The position numbers and the translations under genes were made by a program. The notes beneath the pieces are model-generated. The model was given only the letters and a program-made list of their open reading frames with translations. It searched no databases and was not told the origin of the DNA. Source: CAYVQB01 sp964453985 (lineage in GTDB: Bacteria; Babelota; Babeliae; Babelales; UASB340). Taken from it: DNA of 54,294 nucleotides. This document shows, one piece after another, positions 1-8,700 of the stretch. Each line of letters opens with the position of its first letter. Position 1 is the stretch's first letter. Location: NCBI GenBank assembly GCA_964453985.1, contig CAYVQB010000002.1:1-54294 (forward strand), written 5' to 3'.

Positions 1-85
1 CATCAAGATATGTTTTATTTGGTTGAATATTTAAATATTCCAAAACTTCGTCTACGAGGACTGGCTTGTGATAACTGTTATTCAT
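1..85 (-). CDS. rsmH: RsmH (16S rRNA m4C1402 methyltransferase), N-terminal fragment cut by the window edge
   Basis: Only the first 28 codons are present; the gene runs off the left edge on the minus strand. The start reads MNNSYHKPVLVDEVLEYL and continues to TYLD, matching the conserved N-terminus of RsmH/MraW (H-x-PVL-x-E-V-L, then Y-x-D leading into the SAM-binding loop). RsmH N4-methylates C1402 of 16S rRNA in the decoding centre and often heads the division and cell-wall cluster. The ATG lies 3 nt after the stop of the upstream lipoprotein gene, so the two are probably co-transcribed. The identification rests on this short but characteristic stretch. Confidence 0.8.
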   Translation of the reverse strand, partial: MNNSYHKPVLVDEVLEYLNIQPNKTYLD

Positions 86-88
86 TTT

Positions 89-1099
89 TTATTTCAATCT
101 AAGGAGTTGTACGCTATAATCAATAAAATTACCGGCTATACCATATTTTTCTACTTCTAGGACGACTTTTTTGTTTTTTAAAGCTATTAGTTGGTCTATA
201 TATATTTTTTTATAAGGATCTAATAGTTCATATATACTATCTTGAGCGTCTTTTTCTTCTTGTTCATCAAAGATTGCTAGGTAGCCATACATGTTCATTC
301 TAACATCTTTTTTTGTAATTGTATCTATGTCTACTATAGCCATTTGGCCGGATCCAAGCTTTTTTATAGGTGTTTTATCGTACGTCCAGTTAGGAGCGTC
401 GTCTTTTTTCTGATATACAAAACAGGTAAGCCATATTGTTTTGCCTGTATTATTTTGTACTGCAAAGTCTAGCTCTGTTGTTTTTAATTTTAATTTGTCT
501 GCAGGATTTGTTGGTTCTATGCTGTAATCAAGAGTGTAGCCCTTGAAGCCGTACTTCTCCACATCAATTGTCAGCTTTTTATTTTTTAGTTTATATATTT
601 TATCAAGACTTATCCTGTTTCTTTCATCTAATAATTCAAATATTACCTCTTCAGCCTCTTTTTGAGATGCAAAGATTGCGAGATAGCCATAAACATTTTC
701 TCTTACGATTTGATCAGGAATGGTGTCTACATTTACTAGTGTAGTTTGGCCAGTTTCTATTTTGTATACAGGTGATTTGTCCCATCTCCAGCGAGTGAAC
801 GGTTCTTTTTGTATGTAAGAGAAGCATGTTGCATATATTGTCCCACCCGTTTTATTTTCAACAAGAAAGTCTAATTCTGATTTGTTTAATTCTTCATACC
901 TTTGGCGCTCTTTTTTTGTTAATTTTTTTTGCTCTTTGTTGCCAAGATCCTGTTTTTCTTTCTTTAACTCATCTTTTGCATAAGCGTATACTGTTTCTTT
1001 TGGCTTTTGATTTTCCACAAATACAGACTTTTTTATGCATCCATTGCTCAAGGCCATAAGAGTTATTAATAAAAATATATAAGAAGTTTTTATTGTCAT
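89..1099 (-). CDS. Lipoprotein with two tandem copies of an unknown domain
   Basis: 336 aa. The signal peptide ends in a lipobox (LSNGC, Cys21), so this is a predicted lipoprotein. A Lys/Glu-rich linker (about residues 30-72) is followed by two copies of one domain, about 75-194 and 209-331. Both copies share LDF-V-N-TG-TI, then a Trp-containing W-(Y/W)DK-P segment, then YGYLAIF, then a Lys-rich KNKK----VEKYG segment ending in a D-Y-S motif. I do not recognise the domain. It sits between dnaA and rsmH with a clear ribosome site (AGGAG 8 nt before ATG). The TTAA-repeat tract at 1115-1134 lies just upstream, where a -10 element would be expected. Confidence 0.75.
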   Translation of the reverse strand: MTIKTSYIFLLITLMALSNGCIKKSVFVENQKPKETVYAYAKDELKKEKQDLGNKEQKKLTKKERQRYEELNKSELDFLVENKTGGTIYATCFSYIQKEPFTRWRWDKSPVYKIETGQTTLVNVDTIPDQIVRENVYGYLAIFASQKEAEEVIFELLDERNRISLDKIYKLKNKKLTIDVEKYGFKGYTLDYSIEPTNPADKLKLKTTELDFAVQNNTGKTIWLTCFVYQKKDDAPNWTYDKTPIKKLGSGQMAIVDIDTITKKDVRMNMYGYLAIFDEQEEKDAQDSIYELLDPYKKIYIDQLIALKNKKVVLEVEKYGIAGNFIDYSVQLLRLK

Positions 1100-1114
1100 A
1101 AGGTTACTCCTGGT

Positions 1115-1134
1115 ATTAATTAATTAATTAATTT
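1115..1134. repeat. TTAA tetranucleotide repeat upstream of the lipoprotein gene
   Basis: About four and a half consecutive TTAA units lie between the dnaA stop (1159) and the start of the minus-strand lipoprotein gene (1099), 16-35 nt upstream of its ATG. Tract-length changes here could alter promoter spacing, but there is no direct evidence of variation. Confidence 0.6.
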
Positions 1135-1158
1135 TAGTTTTAATAGCGATATATTAAT

Positions 1159-2607
1159 TTAACTTGTAAGAATTCTTTGTTCAAGATCTTTAAGCTTTTG
1201 ACCAAGATAATGATCCTCAGCGATCATTTTTTCAACTTTATTTATAGCGTGCAATACTGTGGAATGGTCTCTTCTTCCTATATATTCTCCAATGGTTTGC
1301 AGTGAAGAACGAGAGAGCTTTTTCATCATATAGAAGCTGATTTGCCTAACGGCTGCAATGTCTTTACTACGTTTTTTTGATTTTATTTCATTGATGGGAG
1401 TTTTATAGGTTTTGGCAACTATCTTTAGAATTTTATCTAGCATTACGCCATCTTTTTCTGTTTTATTTTCATCCAGATATAATAAAATTTTTTGTGCCAT
1501 TCCAAGAGTAATGTGTTGGTTTGTTAGAGTTGCAAAGGCTCCAACTCTAATCAGTGCGCCCTCAAGCTCTCTTATGTTCGAGGTAATTCTTGATGCAATA
1601 AATTGTGCAACATCTTGAGTTAATTTTATTGCATGGATCTCAGCTTTTTTTTCTAGGATTGCCATCTTAGTCTCAAGGTCTGGGGTTTGAATGTCGGCAA
1701 CAAGTCCCCATTCAAGGCGAGATCGCAGCCTGCTTTGTAGTCCCGCTATTTCGTTTGGAAATGTATCACTAGAAAGAATTATCTGTTTTTTCTGTTCATA
1801 AAATATATTAAAAATATGAAAGAACATTTCTTGTGTTTGTTCTTTATTTGTAAGAAATTGTATGTCATCTAATAGTAAAAGATCTATTTTTGTATATTTT
1901 TCTCTAAATTGATGTGTTTTGTCAAAACGTATCGAATTAATAAATTCCGTTGTGAATCGATCTGTTGATTGATAACTCACAAGACAATTGCGGTAATTTT
2001 TCTTCACCTCATTTCCTATAGCATGCATAAGGTGTGTTTTGCCCAGGCCTGTGCCCCCGTAAATTAATAGTGGATTATAAACTTTGCCTGGATTTTGACA
2101 TATAGCCCAAGCTGCTGCGTGAGCAAGAGAATTATTTGGTCCAACAATAAAAGAATCAAAAGTATAACTCTCGTTTAGGCTTACAGGTTTGTTTTTTTTA
2201 GTTTTATATTTTATGGGGTAACTATTATTCTTTCTAATGATAAGAGAATTATTATTCTGCAATAGCGAGGCTGGGATTATATTTCTTGTTGGCCTTGTTT
2301 TGTTAAGTTCGTATCTTTGGATAGTTTCTGGTTCTATTGATTTATTGTTATTTAAAACAAGATCATTACATACAAATGTGACGTTTACTAAGTCTGTATT
2401 TAATAAACGTTTTAGATGTGTCTTGATTAGATCAATATAATGTTGTTGTATCCATCTTTTTACAAACTGATTCGGTGCTTTGAGTAACACAGTTTTGTTG
2501 GGAGCGTCCCATTCCTTGAAAATAACAGCTTTAAACCAAGTCTCTACAACTTGACTACCGGCTTCCTCTTTGATGATTTTTAAAAATTCTTCCCAAATCA
2601 GTTGCAC
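1159..2607 (-). CDS. dnaA: Chromosomal replication initiator DnaA
   Basis: 482 aa, normal length for DnaA. The N-terminal domain I starts MQLIWEEFLKIIKEE. The AAA+ domain has Walker A GGTGLGKTH (about 184-192) and Walker B LLLLDDIQF (about 243-251). The C-terminal DNA-binding domain IV carries the signature around GRRDHSTVLHAINK (about 445-458). It binds DnaA boxes at oriC and melts the origin. The gene is divergent from the TPR lipoprotein gene, with only 77 bp between starts. dnaN and recF, often adjacent to dnaA in bacteria, lie about 13 kb away here. I found no cluster of TTATCCACA-type boxes next to the gene, so the origin cannot be placed. Confidence 0.97.
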   Translation of the reverse strand: MQLIWEEFLKIIKEEAGSQVVETWFKAVIFKEWDAPNKTVLLKAPNQFVKRWIQQHYIDLIKTHLKRLLNTDLVNVTFVCNDLVLNNNKSIEPETIQRYELNKTRPTRNIIPASLLQNNNSLIIRKNNSYPIKYKTKKNKPVSLNESYTFDSFIVGPNNSLAHAAAWAICQNPGKVYNPLLIYGGTGLGKTHLMHAIGNEVKKNYRNCLVSYQSTDRFTTEFINSIRFDKTHQFREKYTKIDLLLLDDIQFLTNKEQTQEMFFHIFNIFYEQKKQIILSSDTFPNEIAGLQSRLRSRLEWGLVADIQTPDLETKMAILEKKAEIHAIKLTQDVAQFIASRITSNIRELEGALIRVGAFATLTNQHITLGMAQKILLYLDENKTEKDGVMLDKILKIVAKTYKTPINEIKSKKRSKDIAAVRQISFYMMKKLSRSSLQTIGEYIGRRDHSTVLHAINKVEKMIAEDHYLGQKLKDLEQRILTS

Positions 2608-2684
2608 TTAGTGCCTTTACTTTATTAGCTTGATATAAGTTTTTGTTTTTTGTTTTCGCTTAGCCATTATATCAAAGGAAGCCT

Positions 2685-3368
2685 TTGTTGAATATAAAAT
2701 ATCTTTATATTAAATATATTTTTTTTATTTTCCTGTTTTTCTCTTTAGGATGTGGCAAGAAAAATAATACAAAACTTGCCCAAAATTATTACAAGTTAAG
2801 TATTCTAGAATTGGGTGATCAGCCTGATGCACAAAGTTTTAAGAAATCCTTAGAATTTATTGAGAAAGCAATTAGCCAAGAGAACCGTGCTGAATATTTA
2901 GCTCTTAAGGCAACTTTATTATTTAAGCTTGGCAACACCCAAGAAGGCCTAGAAACTTTTGATCTAGCCTTAGCCTTAGATCCTGAAGCTAAAATAAAAA
3001 CAGAGATATTAAATAATAAAGCATGTCTTTTGGCCCAAGCGGGAATAAAGGAGAATAACCAGAAGAAGTTATCGCAGGCTTTTAGCTTATGGCAAACTTT
3101 ACAAAAAAATAAAGATTATTTAACCCCTGAAGTTGCCCTCGTTAATATGGGGATTATTTGCTCTGAACAACAAAAATTTAATGATGCAAAGAATTACTAT
3201 ATAAAAGCTGTAAATGTTGCCCCAGGCTATTTGGATGCTCATTATTATTTAGCATTGTCTGCGTATGAGCTTAAAGACCAAAATTTAGCCAGAAACGAAA
3301 TTGATACTGTTTTATTTATGGAGCGTGACCATATTGGAGCTAAGAAGTTAAAGAGTTTTTTGCTGTAA
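2685..3368 (+). CDS. TPR-repeat lipoprotein, TTG start
   Basis: 227 aa. There is no ATG near the N-terminus; two adjacent TTG codons (2685 and 2688) follow a good ribosome site, AAAGGAAG at 2674-2681, so a TTG start is likely. The signal peptide ends FFSLGC, a lipobox with the lipid-modified Cys at residue 23. The rest is helical with several tetratricopeptide-like units: A-EY-ALKATLLFKLGNTQEGLETFDLALALDP at about 70-105, and YY-KAVNVAPGYLDAHYYLALSAYEL at about 165-200. TPR lipoproteins usually scaffold envelope complexes; no specific partner can be named. It is transcribed divergently from dnaA. Confidence 0.8.
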   Translation: MLNIKYLYIKYIFFIFLFFSLGCGKKNNTKLAQNYYKLSILELGDQPDAQSFKKSLEFIEKAISQENRAEYLALKATLLFKLGNTQEGLETFDLALALDPEAKIKTEILNNKACLLAQAGIKENNQKKLSQAFSLWQTLQKNKDYLTPEVALVNMGIICSEQQKFNDAKNYYIKAVNVAPGYLDAHYYLALSAYELKDQNLARNEIDTVLFMERDHIGAKKLKSFLL

Positions 3369-3451
3369 TAACAAGATTGTTGAATTTTAGGCTCTTTTTC
3401 TTTTATTCTTAACTTGAATATAAAAATATCATTTGCGTGGGGAGTATAGGG

Positions 3452-4087
3452 ATGAAAAAAAGATATATTATTTATACATTAATTCTTTTAAGTGATTTCA
3501 ATTCATTTGCCCATCAAGGGCCGGTTCAGCCATTATTTAGTCCACCACAAAGTGTGCAGCCGCAAAAGCCGGGGCAACTTGTTATTTCAAAAGAAAGAAA
3601 GCCCGATGGCTCACCTAGCAACGTATTGGCTATTAATGGTCTTGAGTCATTTGTTACTTTATGTAAAAAGTTTGGCCAACGGCCTATTATTATAAAAATT
3701 TATAGTAACGATAAAAATCCTGTTTCTATGTATCAGGAAATGGCTACAAAGTATTCTGATAAATCCCTTTTTATATCTTTAGATGCAACTAGAAACCCTA
3801 GGTTGCTACACTTTCTAATGAATATTCTTATTGTCGAAAAGAAACTCACTCCTGTTAATAATTCTGTGCCATTGCCTATATTTTTATTTTGTAACAAAGA
3901 AAGTATTGAAACTGTTTCTGGCAAAATTAATTTCAAAAAAGATAGTTTATTTCTCTTGTGTGAACCTGGTAGCACGGATAAAGAATTGCTCTCTAAGAAT
4001 ATAAATGCCAACCTTGATAGAGAGAAAGATTCTTTTTTAGAGAAATTAAGTAAAAAGTTTAAAGAGATGATGCAGACCGAGAAGTAA
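3452..4087 (+). CDS. Secreted protein, possibly thioredoxin-fold without the CxxC pair
   Basis: 211 aa from ATG 3452, chosen over a GTG at 3437 because GGGGAG ends about 8 nt upstream and a signal peptide (MKKRYIIYTLILLSDFNSFA) begins there. A Pro/Gln-rich linker follows. The main domain has alternating predicted strands and helices: RPIIIKIYS, then a helix with YQEMATKYSDKSLFISLDA, then PLPIFLFCNKESIETVSG. This looks like a thioredoxin-like beta-alpha-beta layout with the cis-Pro loop before a strand, but the CxxC active site is absent. The C-terminus is a charged helix. The fold assignment is an inference. Confidence 0.6.
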   Translation: MKKRYIIYTLILLSDFNSFAHQGPVQPLFSPPQSVQPQKPGQLVISKERKPDGSPSNVLAINGLESFVTLCKKFGQRPIIIKIYSNDKNPVSMYQEMATKYSDKSLFISLDATRNPRLLHFLMNILIVEKKLTPVNNSVPLPIFLFCNKESIETVSGKINFKKDSLFLLCEPGSTDKELLSKNINANLDREKDSFLEKLSKKFKEMMQTEK

Positions 4088-4137
4088 GCACAGGAGCATC
4101 CGCTCTGTGCTATAGGTGATGGCCCGTTTCCACGGGC
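4088..4137. terminator. Two hairpins between convergent genes
   Basis: Hairpin 1: GCACAG 4088-4093 pairs with CTGTGC 4105-4110, with an inner AGC/GCT pairing. Hairpin 2: GCCCG 4122-4126 pairs with CGGGC 4133-4137, followed by an AT-rich tail. They lie between the stop of the plus gene (4087) and the end of the minus gene (4178), so a bidirectional terminator is likely. The U-tract is weak. Confidence 0.5.
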
Positions 4138-4177
4138 ATTTAATAATAACCTCATAATTAGAAAAAATAAAATTATA

Positions 4178-6265
4178 TTATTCTTCTTCTGGTGCTGTCT
4201 CTTCTTCCATTTTTATTAACAGTTGCTCTATATGGCTAAGCTTTTGAGTCTTTTTTATTAAATCTCCTTTTATGTTTTTTAATATAGGTAAAACTTTGGT
4301 AACTGCTTGATCTGTAGTTGTTTCATTTGTAAGTTTTACAGTATCAAGTTTTTTATCTAGCATTGCAATGAACTTATCTCTCAACTGTTTATCTTCTATG
4401 CCAGTTTCTTCTTTCTCTATTTCTTCTGCAAATTTTGCTTTCAGCTTGTCGAGTTCTTTATAATTAGGATCAATTTTTACCCATGTTTCACCAGCAGCTT
4501 GGCCTAATGGTGCATTTTCTATTTTAAAGAGTTTTTGTAAAATAGTATCTCTTTCTTTTCTACTGACCAAAACAATAGTAAGCAAATCTTTTTCTTTTAA
4601 TACTTTTGTAACATTATCGTTTCTAGGGGCTGCTGTAAGTATCTGTAAATTTACGCGTAATTTATCAAGTTTATTTATATCTAAATCAAAATCTTCACTT
4701 TTGAGGAAGTCAGCATCAATCTCTTTTAAAATCTCTTCTTCATATTTAATAACAGCTTTATCTTTTTCTTCCTGTTGGTCATTATCATTAATTAAAGATA
4801 AAGCAGCTTCTTTTTCTTGTTGATACTCCTTTTTTGCAGGATTCTTGCAAAGCCTGACCCCGATAGGTACAAACTTTTTAACTAAAGCTTCAAACTCTGT
4901 GCCTTTTGCGTCTCCAGATTCTTTAAGCTTTTTATCCTGCTCTAGAGGCAACTGTCCCTTAAAATTTTCTATTTGTTCTAGGTTCTTAACGACTTTGCTC
5001 AAAAGTTTTTTATGAAATATTTCCCTGTAAGCAGGTTGTTTGTTTTTTGCTTCTGCTTTATCGTAAATAACCAGAACCTGGTTTAATAACTCTAGATTGT
5101 TTTGTGCAAGCTTGGCGATTTCTTGTACATAGTCTTTAGTTTCTTTTTGCTCGCCTGCAAATCCTCCAGGGGTCGTTCCGGACTCTTCGCTTGATGGTTT
5201 ATCATCTCCTGTTTCAAACTCACCAGATTTTTTATCGTAATCGTAACCTCTATCATAATCTCCATAACCCCCATAACCGCCACGACCTCCATAACCACCA
5301 CCATAGTCAGGATAGTCACCATAACTCTTTGACGGTCTATCATAACCTCCATGACCACCATAGCCAGGACCTGATGAGCTTGGCGGGGCATAAGTACCTG
5401 GTCGAGAGCTGCCTGGACGGGATTTTGCCGCCTGGGCTTCAAGTTTTATTTTTGCACTCTTTTTAGCTTCAAGCTCTTTTGCAACACCTGGTAAAACTTT
5501 TATTTTAGCTAGTTCGTCTTTAATCTTTACAAGTTTTTGTGAGATTAGATTTTTGATTTGGTTTTGTAAGTTTATGTCTGTTTTTTTTATGAGGCCGGCA
5601 GGACTTTTTTTTGCTCGTCTTTCAAGTTCTTCTATTGCTTCTAATTCAACATCTTCTTCAGACTTTTTTTCAGAAGTTTTTATTTGTTTTTGTACAGATT
5701 CAAGCTCTTTGATTGCGCTAAGGATGTCTTTTCTGGTGTTATTCTGTTCGGGTAAAAACAATCCTTTGCGTAGGCTGCTTTTGCTTTTAATGTTTCCCAG
5801 CTCTGCTTTGAGTTCATTAATTATGTTTTTATAATTTACTTTATCCAGTTCTTCTTTCTCTAGAATGCTTAATCTTGAAAAACTTTTTTCTAAATTTTTT
5901 ACATTATCTTCAAATTGATCGATATAAAAAAGAAAGGCTTCCTTTTTGTCTTTGTCTAACTTTTGTACAAGTTCTTTGTCCTCTGTAGGCTTTAAAAAAA
6001 GTTCTTCTTTAGATAGCTTTTTCTCGGGGATTAAGGGCTTTTTGATTTCTTCTTTTTTTGTTTCTATAGGTTTTATGCTTTTATCTTCTTCGGGTTTTCC
6101 AAACATTTCTTCAAGCTCATCGTCGTCAGCTTCCATAAGGCCTTTTAGGAATTCTTCAAAAAAATTAGCAGAGGGGGCTGCTTCTTGGGCAACTCCCAAG
6201 TTTGGCGTTAAGTATAAACAAGAAAGTATAAAGAAGAGAGTTATAAGACTAGCTTTTCTTATCAT
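4178..6265 (-). CDS. Large secreted coiled-coil protein with a Gly/Tyr-rich middle
   Basis: 695 aa. The signal peptide ends near LGVA-QEAAP (residue 26). The protein is dominated by Lys/Glu-rich predicted coiled coil (about 60-280 and 375-690), broken by a low-complexity segment at about 283-345 of Gly, Tyr, Asp, Ser and Pro (units such as GGYGGRGGYGGYGDYD). This segment resembles the flexible Gly/Tyr-rich tracts of structural or self-associating proteins. No enzyme motif is visible. It is divergent from the pseudopilin operon and convergent with the preceding secreted protein. Function unknown. Confidence 0.75.
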   Translation of the reverse strand: MIRKASLITLFFILSCLYLTPNLGVAQEAAPSANFFEEFLKGLMEADDDELEEMFGKPEEDKSIKPIETKKEEIKKPLIPEKKLSKEELFLKPTEDKELVQKLDKDKKEAFLFYIDQFEDNVKNLEKSFSRLSILEKEELDKVNYKNIINELKAELGNIKSKSSLRKGLFLPEQNNTRKDILSAIKELESVQKQIKTSEKKSEEDVELEAIEELERRAKKSPAGLIKKTDINLQNQIKNLISQKLVKIKDELAKIKVLPGVAKELEAKKSAKIKLEAQAAKSRPGSSRPGTYAPPSSSGPGYGGHGGYDRPSKSYGDYPDYGGGYGGRGGYGGYGDYDRGYDYDKKSGEFETGDDKPSSEESGTTPGGFAGEQKETKDYVQEIAKLAQNNLELLNQVLVIYDKAEAKNKQPAYREIFHKKLLSKVVKNLEQIENFKGQLPLEQDKKLKESGDAKGTEFEALVKKFVPIGVRLCKNPAKKEYQQEKEAALSLINDNDQQEEKDKAVIKYEEEILKEIDADFLKSEDFDLDINKLDKLRVNLQILTAAPRNDNVTKVLKEKDLLTIVLVSRKERDTILQKLFKIENAPLGQAAGETWVKIDPNYKELDKLKAKFAEEIEKEETGIEDKQLRDKFIAMLDKKLDTVKLTNETTTDQAVTKVLPILKNIKGDLIKKTQKLSHIEQLLIKMEEETAPEEE

Positions 6266-6365
6266 AATTTCACCTTTTTTTATTTACTATTGTTTTACAT
6301 AAACTTAATCATACAAACTTATTTGTTGTAAGTGGAAGAGTTTTGGCTACTATTTATTTTTTATT

Positions 6366-6695
6366 ATGCTTATGATCCAAAAAAAAAGCTTTTTATTAGT
6401 AGAGTTTTTGATAGCTCTAACTATTTTTACAATATTTCTTTCTGCTATATCTAAATTACAAGTTCAAAGTTTACAACTAAGAGATTTGGCCCAAAAAAGG
6501 AGTTCTATGCTCGAGGTAGCTTTGAAGAATTTAAATAGCTCACATAAAGACAATAAATATTTAATAAAAGTAAGGGAACATAATAATTATGCGAATTTGA
6601 AAAACTTTAAATTAAAGCAAGTTACAGTATCTTGTAAAGCTTTAACGGGTAATACTTGCAAACTAGAGATTAGTTCAGGAGAAGAGTTATGCTGA
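6366..6695 (+). CDS. Minor pseudopilin-like protein
   Basis: 109 aa. The N-terminus is a class III (prepilin-type) signal: short basic leader MLMIQKKS, then FLLVEFLIALTIFTIF, with Glu at +5 of the presumed mature protein. The residue at -1 would be Ser rather than Gly. Such proteins form the tip or shaft of type II secretion or type IV pilus pseudopili and need a prepilin peptidase (not seen in this window). It overlaps the next gene by 7 nt and heads a four-gene operon. The start could be Met3. Confidence 0.65.
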   Translation: MLMIQKKSFLLVEFLIALTIFTIFLSAISKLQVQSLQLRDLAQKRSSMLEVALKNLNSSHKDNKYLIKVREHNNYANLKNFKLKQVTVSCKALTGNTCKLEISSGEELC

Positions 6696-7108
6696 AAAAG
6701 AGTAGGGCACTTTGTCTTATCGAGATTCTTGTGTACATAGCTTCTTTTGCAACCCTCACACTATTAATATTTGGCTATTTTTCTAAGACGCAAAACAGAC
6801 TCTTATTAGAAAGTGTAGCGCAAGACAATATTATTAAAAAAAATATAATACAAGACCTAATAAACAGAGATTTATATAGTGCAAGCAAAGATCCAATGGA
6901 TTGGGACAGAGGTAATTTTGTATTCAAAAAGAATATGTTAAATAACGAGGGCGTTTCTTATCCTGTTTGTGTTGGTTATACGTTCTGTAAAGATGGTGTA
7001 CGGCGCTTAGAGGGTGATTATAACTTTGTTATACATAAGTGGACTAAAAAGATTACAAGCGTTGTGAGTAATAGTTATTTTGCTCGTCAGGACTTTTATG
7101 AAAAATAA
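6689..7108 (+). CDS. Minor pseudopilin-like protein (GspJ-like)
   Basis: 139 aa. The N-terminus MLKKSRA-LCLIEILVYIASFATL is a prepilin signal with Glu at +5 and Ala at -1. The globular part contains WDRGNFVFKKNML and two Cys residues about 10 apart. Length and position between two other pseudopilin-like genes suggest a GspJ/PulJ-type minor pseudopilin. The exact paralogue is an inference from order and size. It overlaps the gene before by 7 nt and the gene after by 11 nt, indicating translational coupling. Confidence 0.6.
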   Translation: MLKKSRALCLIEILVYIASFATLTLLIFGYFSKTQNRLLLESVAQDNIIKKNIIQDLINRDLYSASKDPMDWDRGNFVFKKNMLNNEGVSYPVCVGYTFCKDGVRRLEGDYNFVIHKWTKKITSVVSNSYFARQDFYEK

Positions 7109-7568
7109 AAAATCAAAAGCATCAGCGCTTTTATTCGTTATAGTTATCACTTCGCTTTTAAGCTTGTTAGCCTTAAATTATTGGCACAAATCGAGCCTGC
7201 TTTTTGATTTAGTTTTACAGCGCGAGAAATTTTATAAAAACTTTTATATCACAAAAACAGTTTTGAATTATAGCGCAGGCGTTATAAAAAAAGATTTTAA
7301 TAATTATTTGTTACAAAGTAAAAAACAAAAAACACCTATAATTATTGATTTAAATAATTTTGTATCTAATCTTGCTCCACCTCCACAAAAACTAAAAGCT
7401 TTTGTGACAATAAACAAGCAAGCAAAAGAGTCCGTTAACAGTTTATTCTTAAGTGCAATATTACAAAACAAAACAAACAAGACATTGTGCCAGTTAAGCT
7501 GCTTATTAGTAAGAGATAAAGAAAATGCGTTTGTTATTAAAAATAATACTATCGGCAATCTTATTTAA
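7098..7568 (+). CDS. PilX/GspK-like membrane-anchored pseudopilin
   Basis: 156 aa from ATG 7098, preferred over an upstream TTG in the same frame because CAGGA lies 6-10 nt before it. The short basic leader MKNKKSKA is followed by SALLFVIVITSLLSLLALNYW, a pilin-like hydrophobic helix with no Glu at +5. This is the usual exception in GspK/PilX-type minor pseudopilins. The protein is shorter than typical GspK. It overlaps the preceding gene by 11 nt and the following Lnt-like gene by 44 nt. Confidence 0.5.
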   Translation: MKNKKSKASALLFVIVITSLLSLLALNYWHKSSLLFDLVLQREKFYKNFYITKTVLNYSAGVIKKDFNNYLLQSKKQKTPIIIDLNNFVSNLAPPPQKLKAFVTINKQAKESVNSLFLSAILQNKTNKTLCQLSCLLVRDKENAFVIKNNTIGNLI

Positions 7569-8700
7569 TCTAGGCTCTTTGTCTATTATTTCCCTTATAA
7601 TCTTATATCCAGTTTTTTTGTATGAAATTAATCTTAAAAAGATTTTCTTATTAGGGTTTTGTTGGGGCTTTATTGTTTATAGCTTACACTTTATCTGGTT
7701 GCTTGTGTTATTACTTAGTAAGTCACAAGCGGGGTGCTTTTATTCTTTTTTGATATATATTTTTATTGTTTTATATGCTGCGATTTTATCAGGTATATGG
7801 TTCTTTTTAAATTATCTTTTAATTAAACTTTTTAAAAAAAATATCTTAAAGATAATAACTTTCATTATTATTACATGTTTATATTTTGTTTTTATTAATA
7901 ATTACTCAGTTTGGTTTGCGGGACGTGTTGAAGGGTATCCGTTCATAGGTATTACGTCCCTACAACTTCCCTCTTCGCCCAGGTGGCTATGGAGGACGGG
8001 TGTGCATAGGGCTAATAAGATCTTCTATCTTCCTCCAATAAACCTACAAAAAAATAAAAATATAACTCCAAGCGTAGTAGGGCAACATATATATCATGAA
8101 CTCGCAAAGCTTGACCTAGAAAAATATAAAAATAAATATGAAAAATTAATTGTGGTCTCACCAGAAACAAGCTATCCTTTTCCATTAAATAAGAATCTAG
8201 ATCTATTGAAATTCTGGGGTAATCTTTTACCAAGCAACACATATTTAATGCTTGGGTCTCAAAGACAAGAGTATGACAAAATCTATCAAACTGTTTTTTA
8301 TATACACGGTTGTCGTATAATTCAATATTATGACAAAAAACATAGTGTGAAGTTTGTAGAGAAGGTTCCGAAAAATTATAAGAAGTTCACTCTCGCAAGA
8401 AGTAGTTTTTTAACAGATAAATTAGAGTTTGCCAAGTCTAAATCAAAAGAATTTTCTGTTTTTGAAGTTTCTGACAAATTAAGGGTTATCCCTATTATAT
8501 GCTCTGAGTTCTTTTATCTTGATTTAAGTAGCTTAAAGACATTAAAAGAGCAGTCAAAACCTGCTCAAGAAACTGTTATCTTTTTATTTGTTAATGATAG
8601 TTGGTTTATGTCTTATTTTAAAGACATCATGAAAAACTATGTAGCTCTTAAGTCTTGGCAACTGGATTTACCTATTTATTATATAGGTCACAGCGCTTAA
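7525..8700 (+). CDS. lnt: Apolipoprotein N-acyltransferase-like protein, short form
   Basis: 391 aa; Lnt is usually about 500. Several N-terminal membrane helices (about 5-125) precede a nitrilase-type domain. The expected catalytic triad can be placed: Glu214 in VSPETSYPF, Lys271 in YDKKHSVKF and Cys326 in IPIICSEF. The later motif FVNDSWF (about 355-361) matches the Lnt NDAWF segment. Lnt adds the third acyl chain to lipoproteins in the inner membrane, which fits the lipoproteins in this window. The protein stops about 30 residues after NDSWF, so the C-terminal strand and final membrane helix of ordinary Lnt are missing. The membrane part also looks reduced. It may be a shortened functional enzyme or a decaying one. 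The 3' end overlaps the convergent ankyrin gene by 4 nt. Confidence 0.75.
   Translation: MRLLLKIILSAILFNLGSLSIISLIILYPVFLYEINLKKIFLLGFCWGFIVYSLHFIWLLVLLLSKSQAGCFYSFLIYIFIVLYAAILSGIWFFLNYLLIKLFKKNILKIITFIIITCLYFVFINNYSVWFAGRVEGYPFIGITSLQLPSSPRWLWRTGVHRANKIFYLPPINLQKNKNITPSVVGQHIYHELAKLDLEKYKNKYEKLIVVSPETSYPFPLNKNLDLLKFWGNLLPSNTYLMLGSQRQEYDKIYQTVFYIHGCRIIQYYDKKHSVKFVEKVPKNYKKFTLARSSFLTDKLEFAKSKSKEFSVFEVSDKLRVIPIICSEFFYLDLSSLKTLKEQSKPAQETVIFLFVNDSWFMSYFKDIMKNYVALKSWQLDLPIYYIGHSA

Noticed and set aside
2608..2684. A replication origin beside dnaA
   Set aside because: Only 77 bp and no DnaA-box cluster; TTTTCCACA near 1013 is a single one-mismatch site inside a coding region.
5092..5442. Frames opposite or within the Gly/Tyr-rich segment, giving Met/Val- or His-rich proteins
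   Set aside because: By-products of the repetitive codons of the real gene; no ribosome sites.
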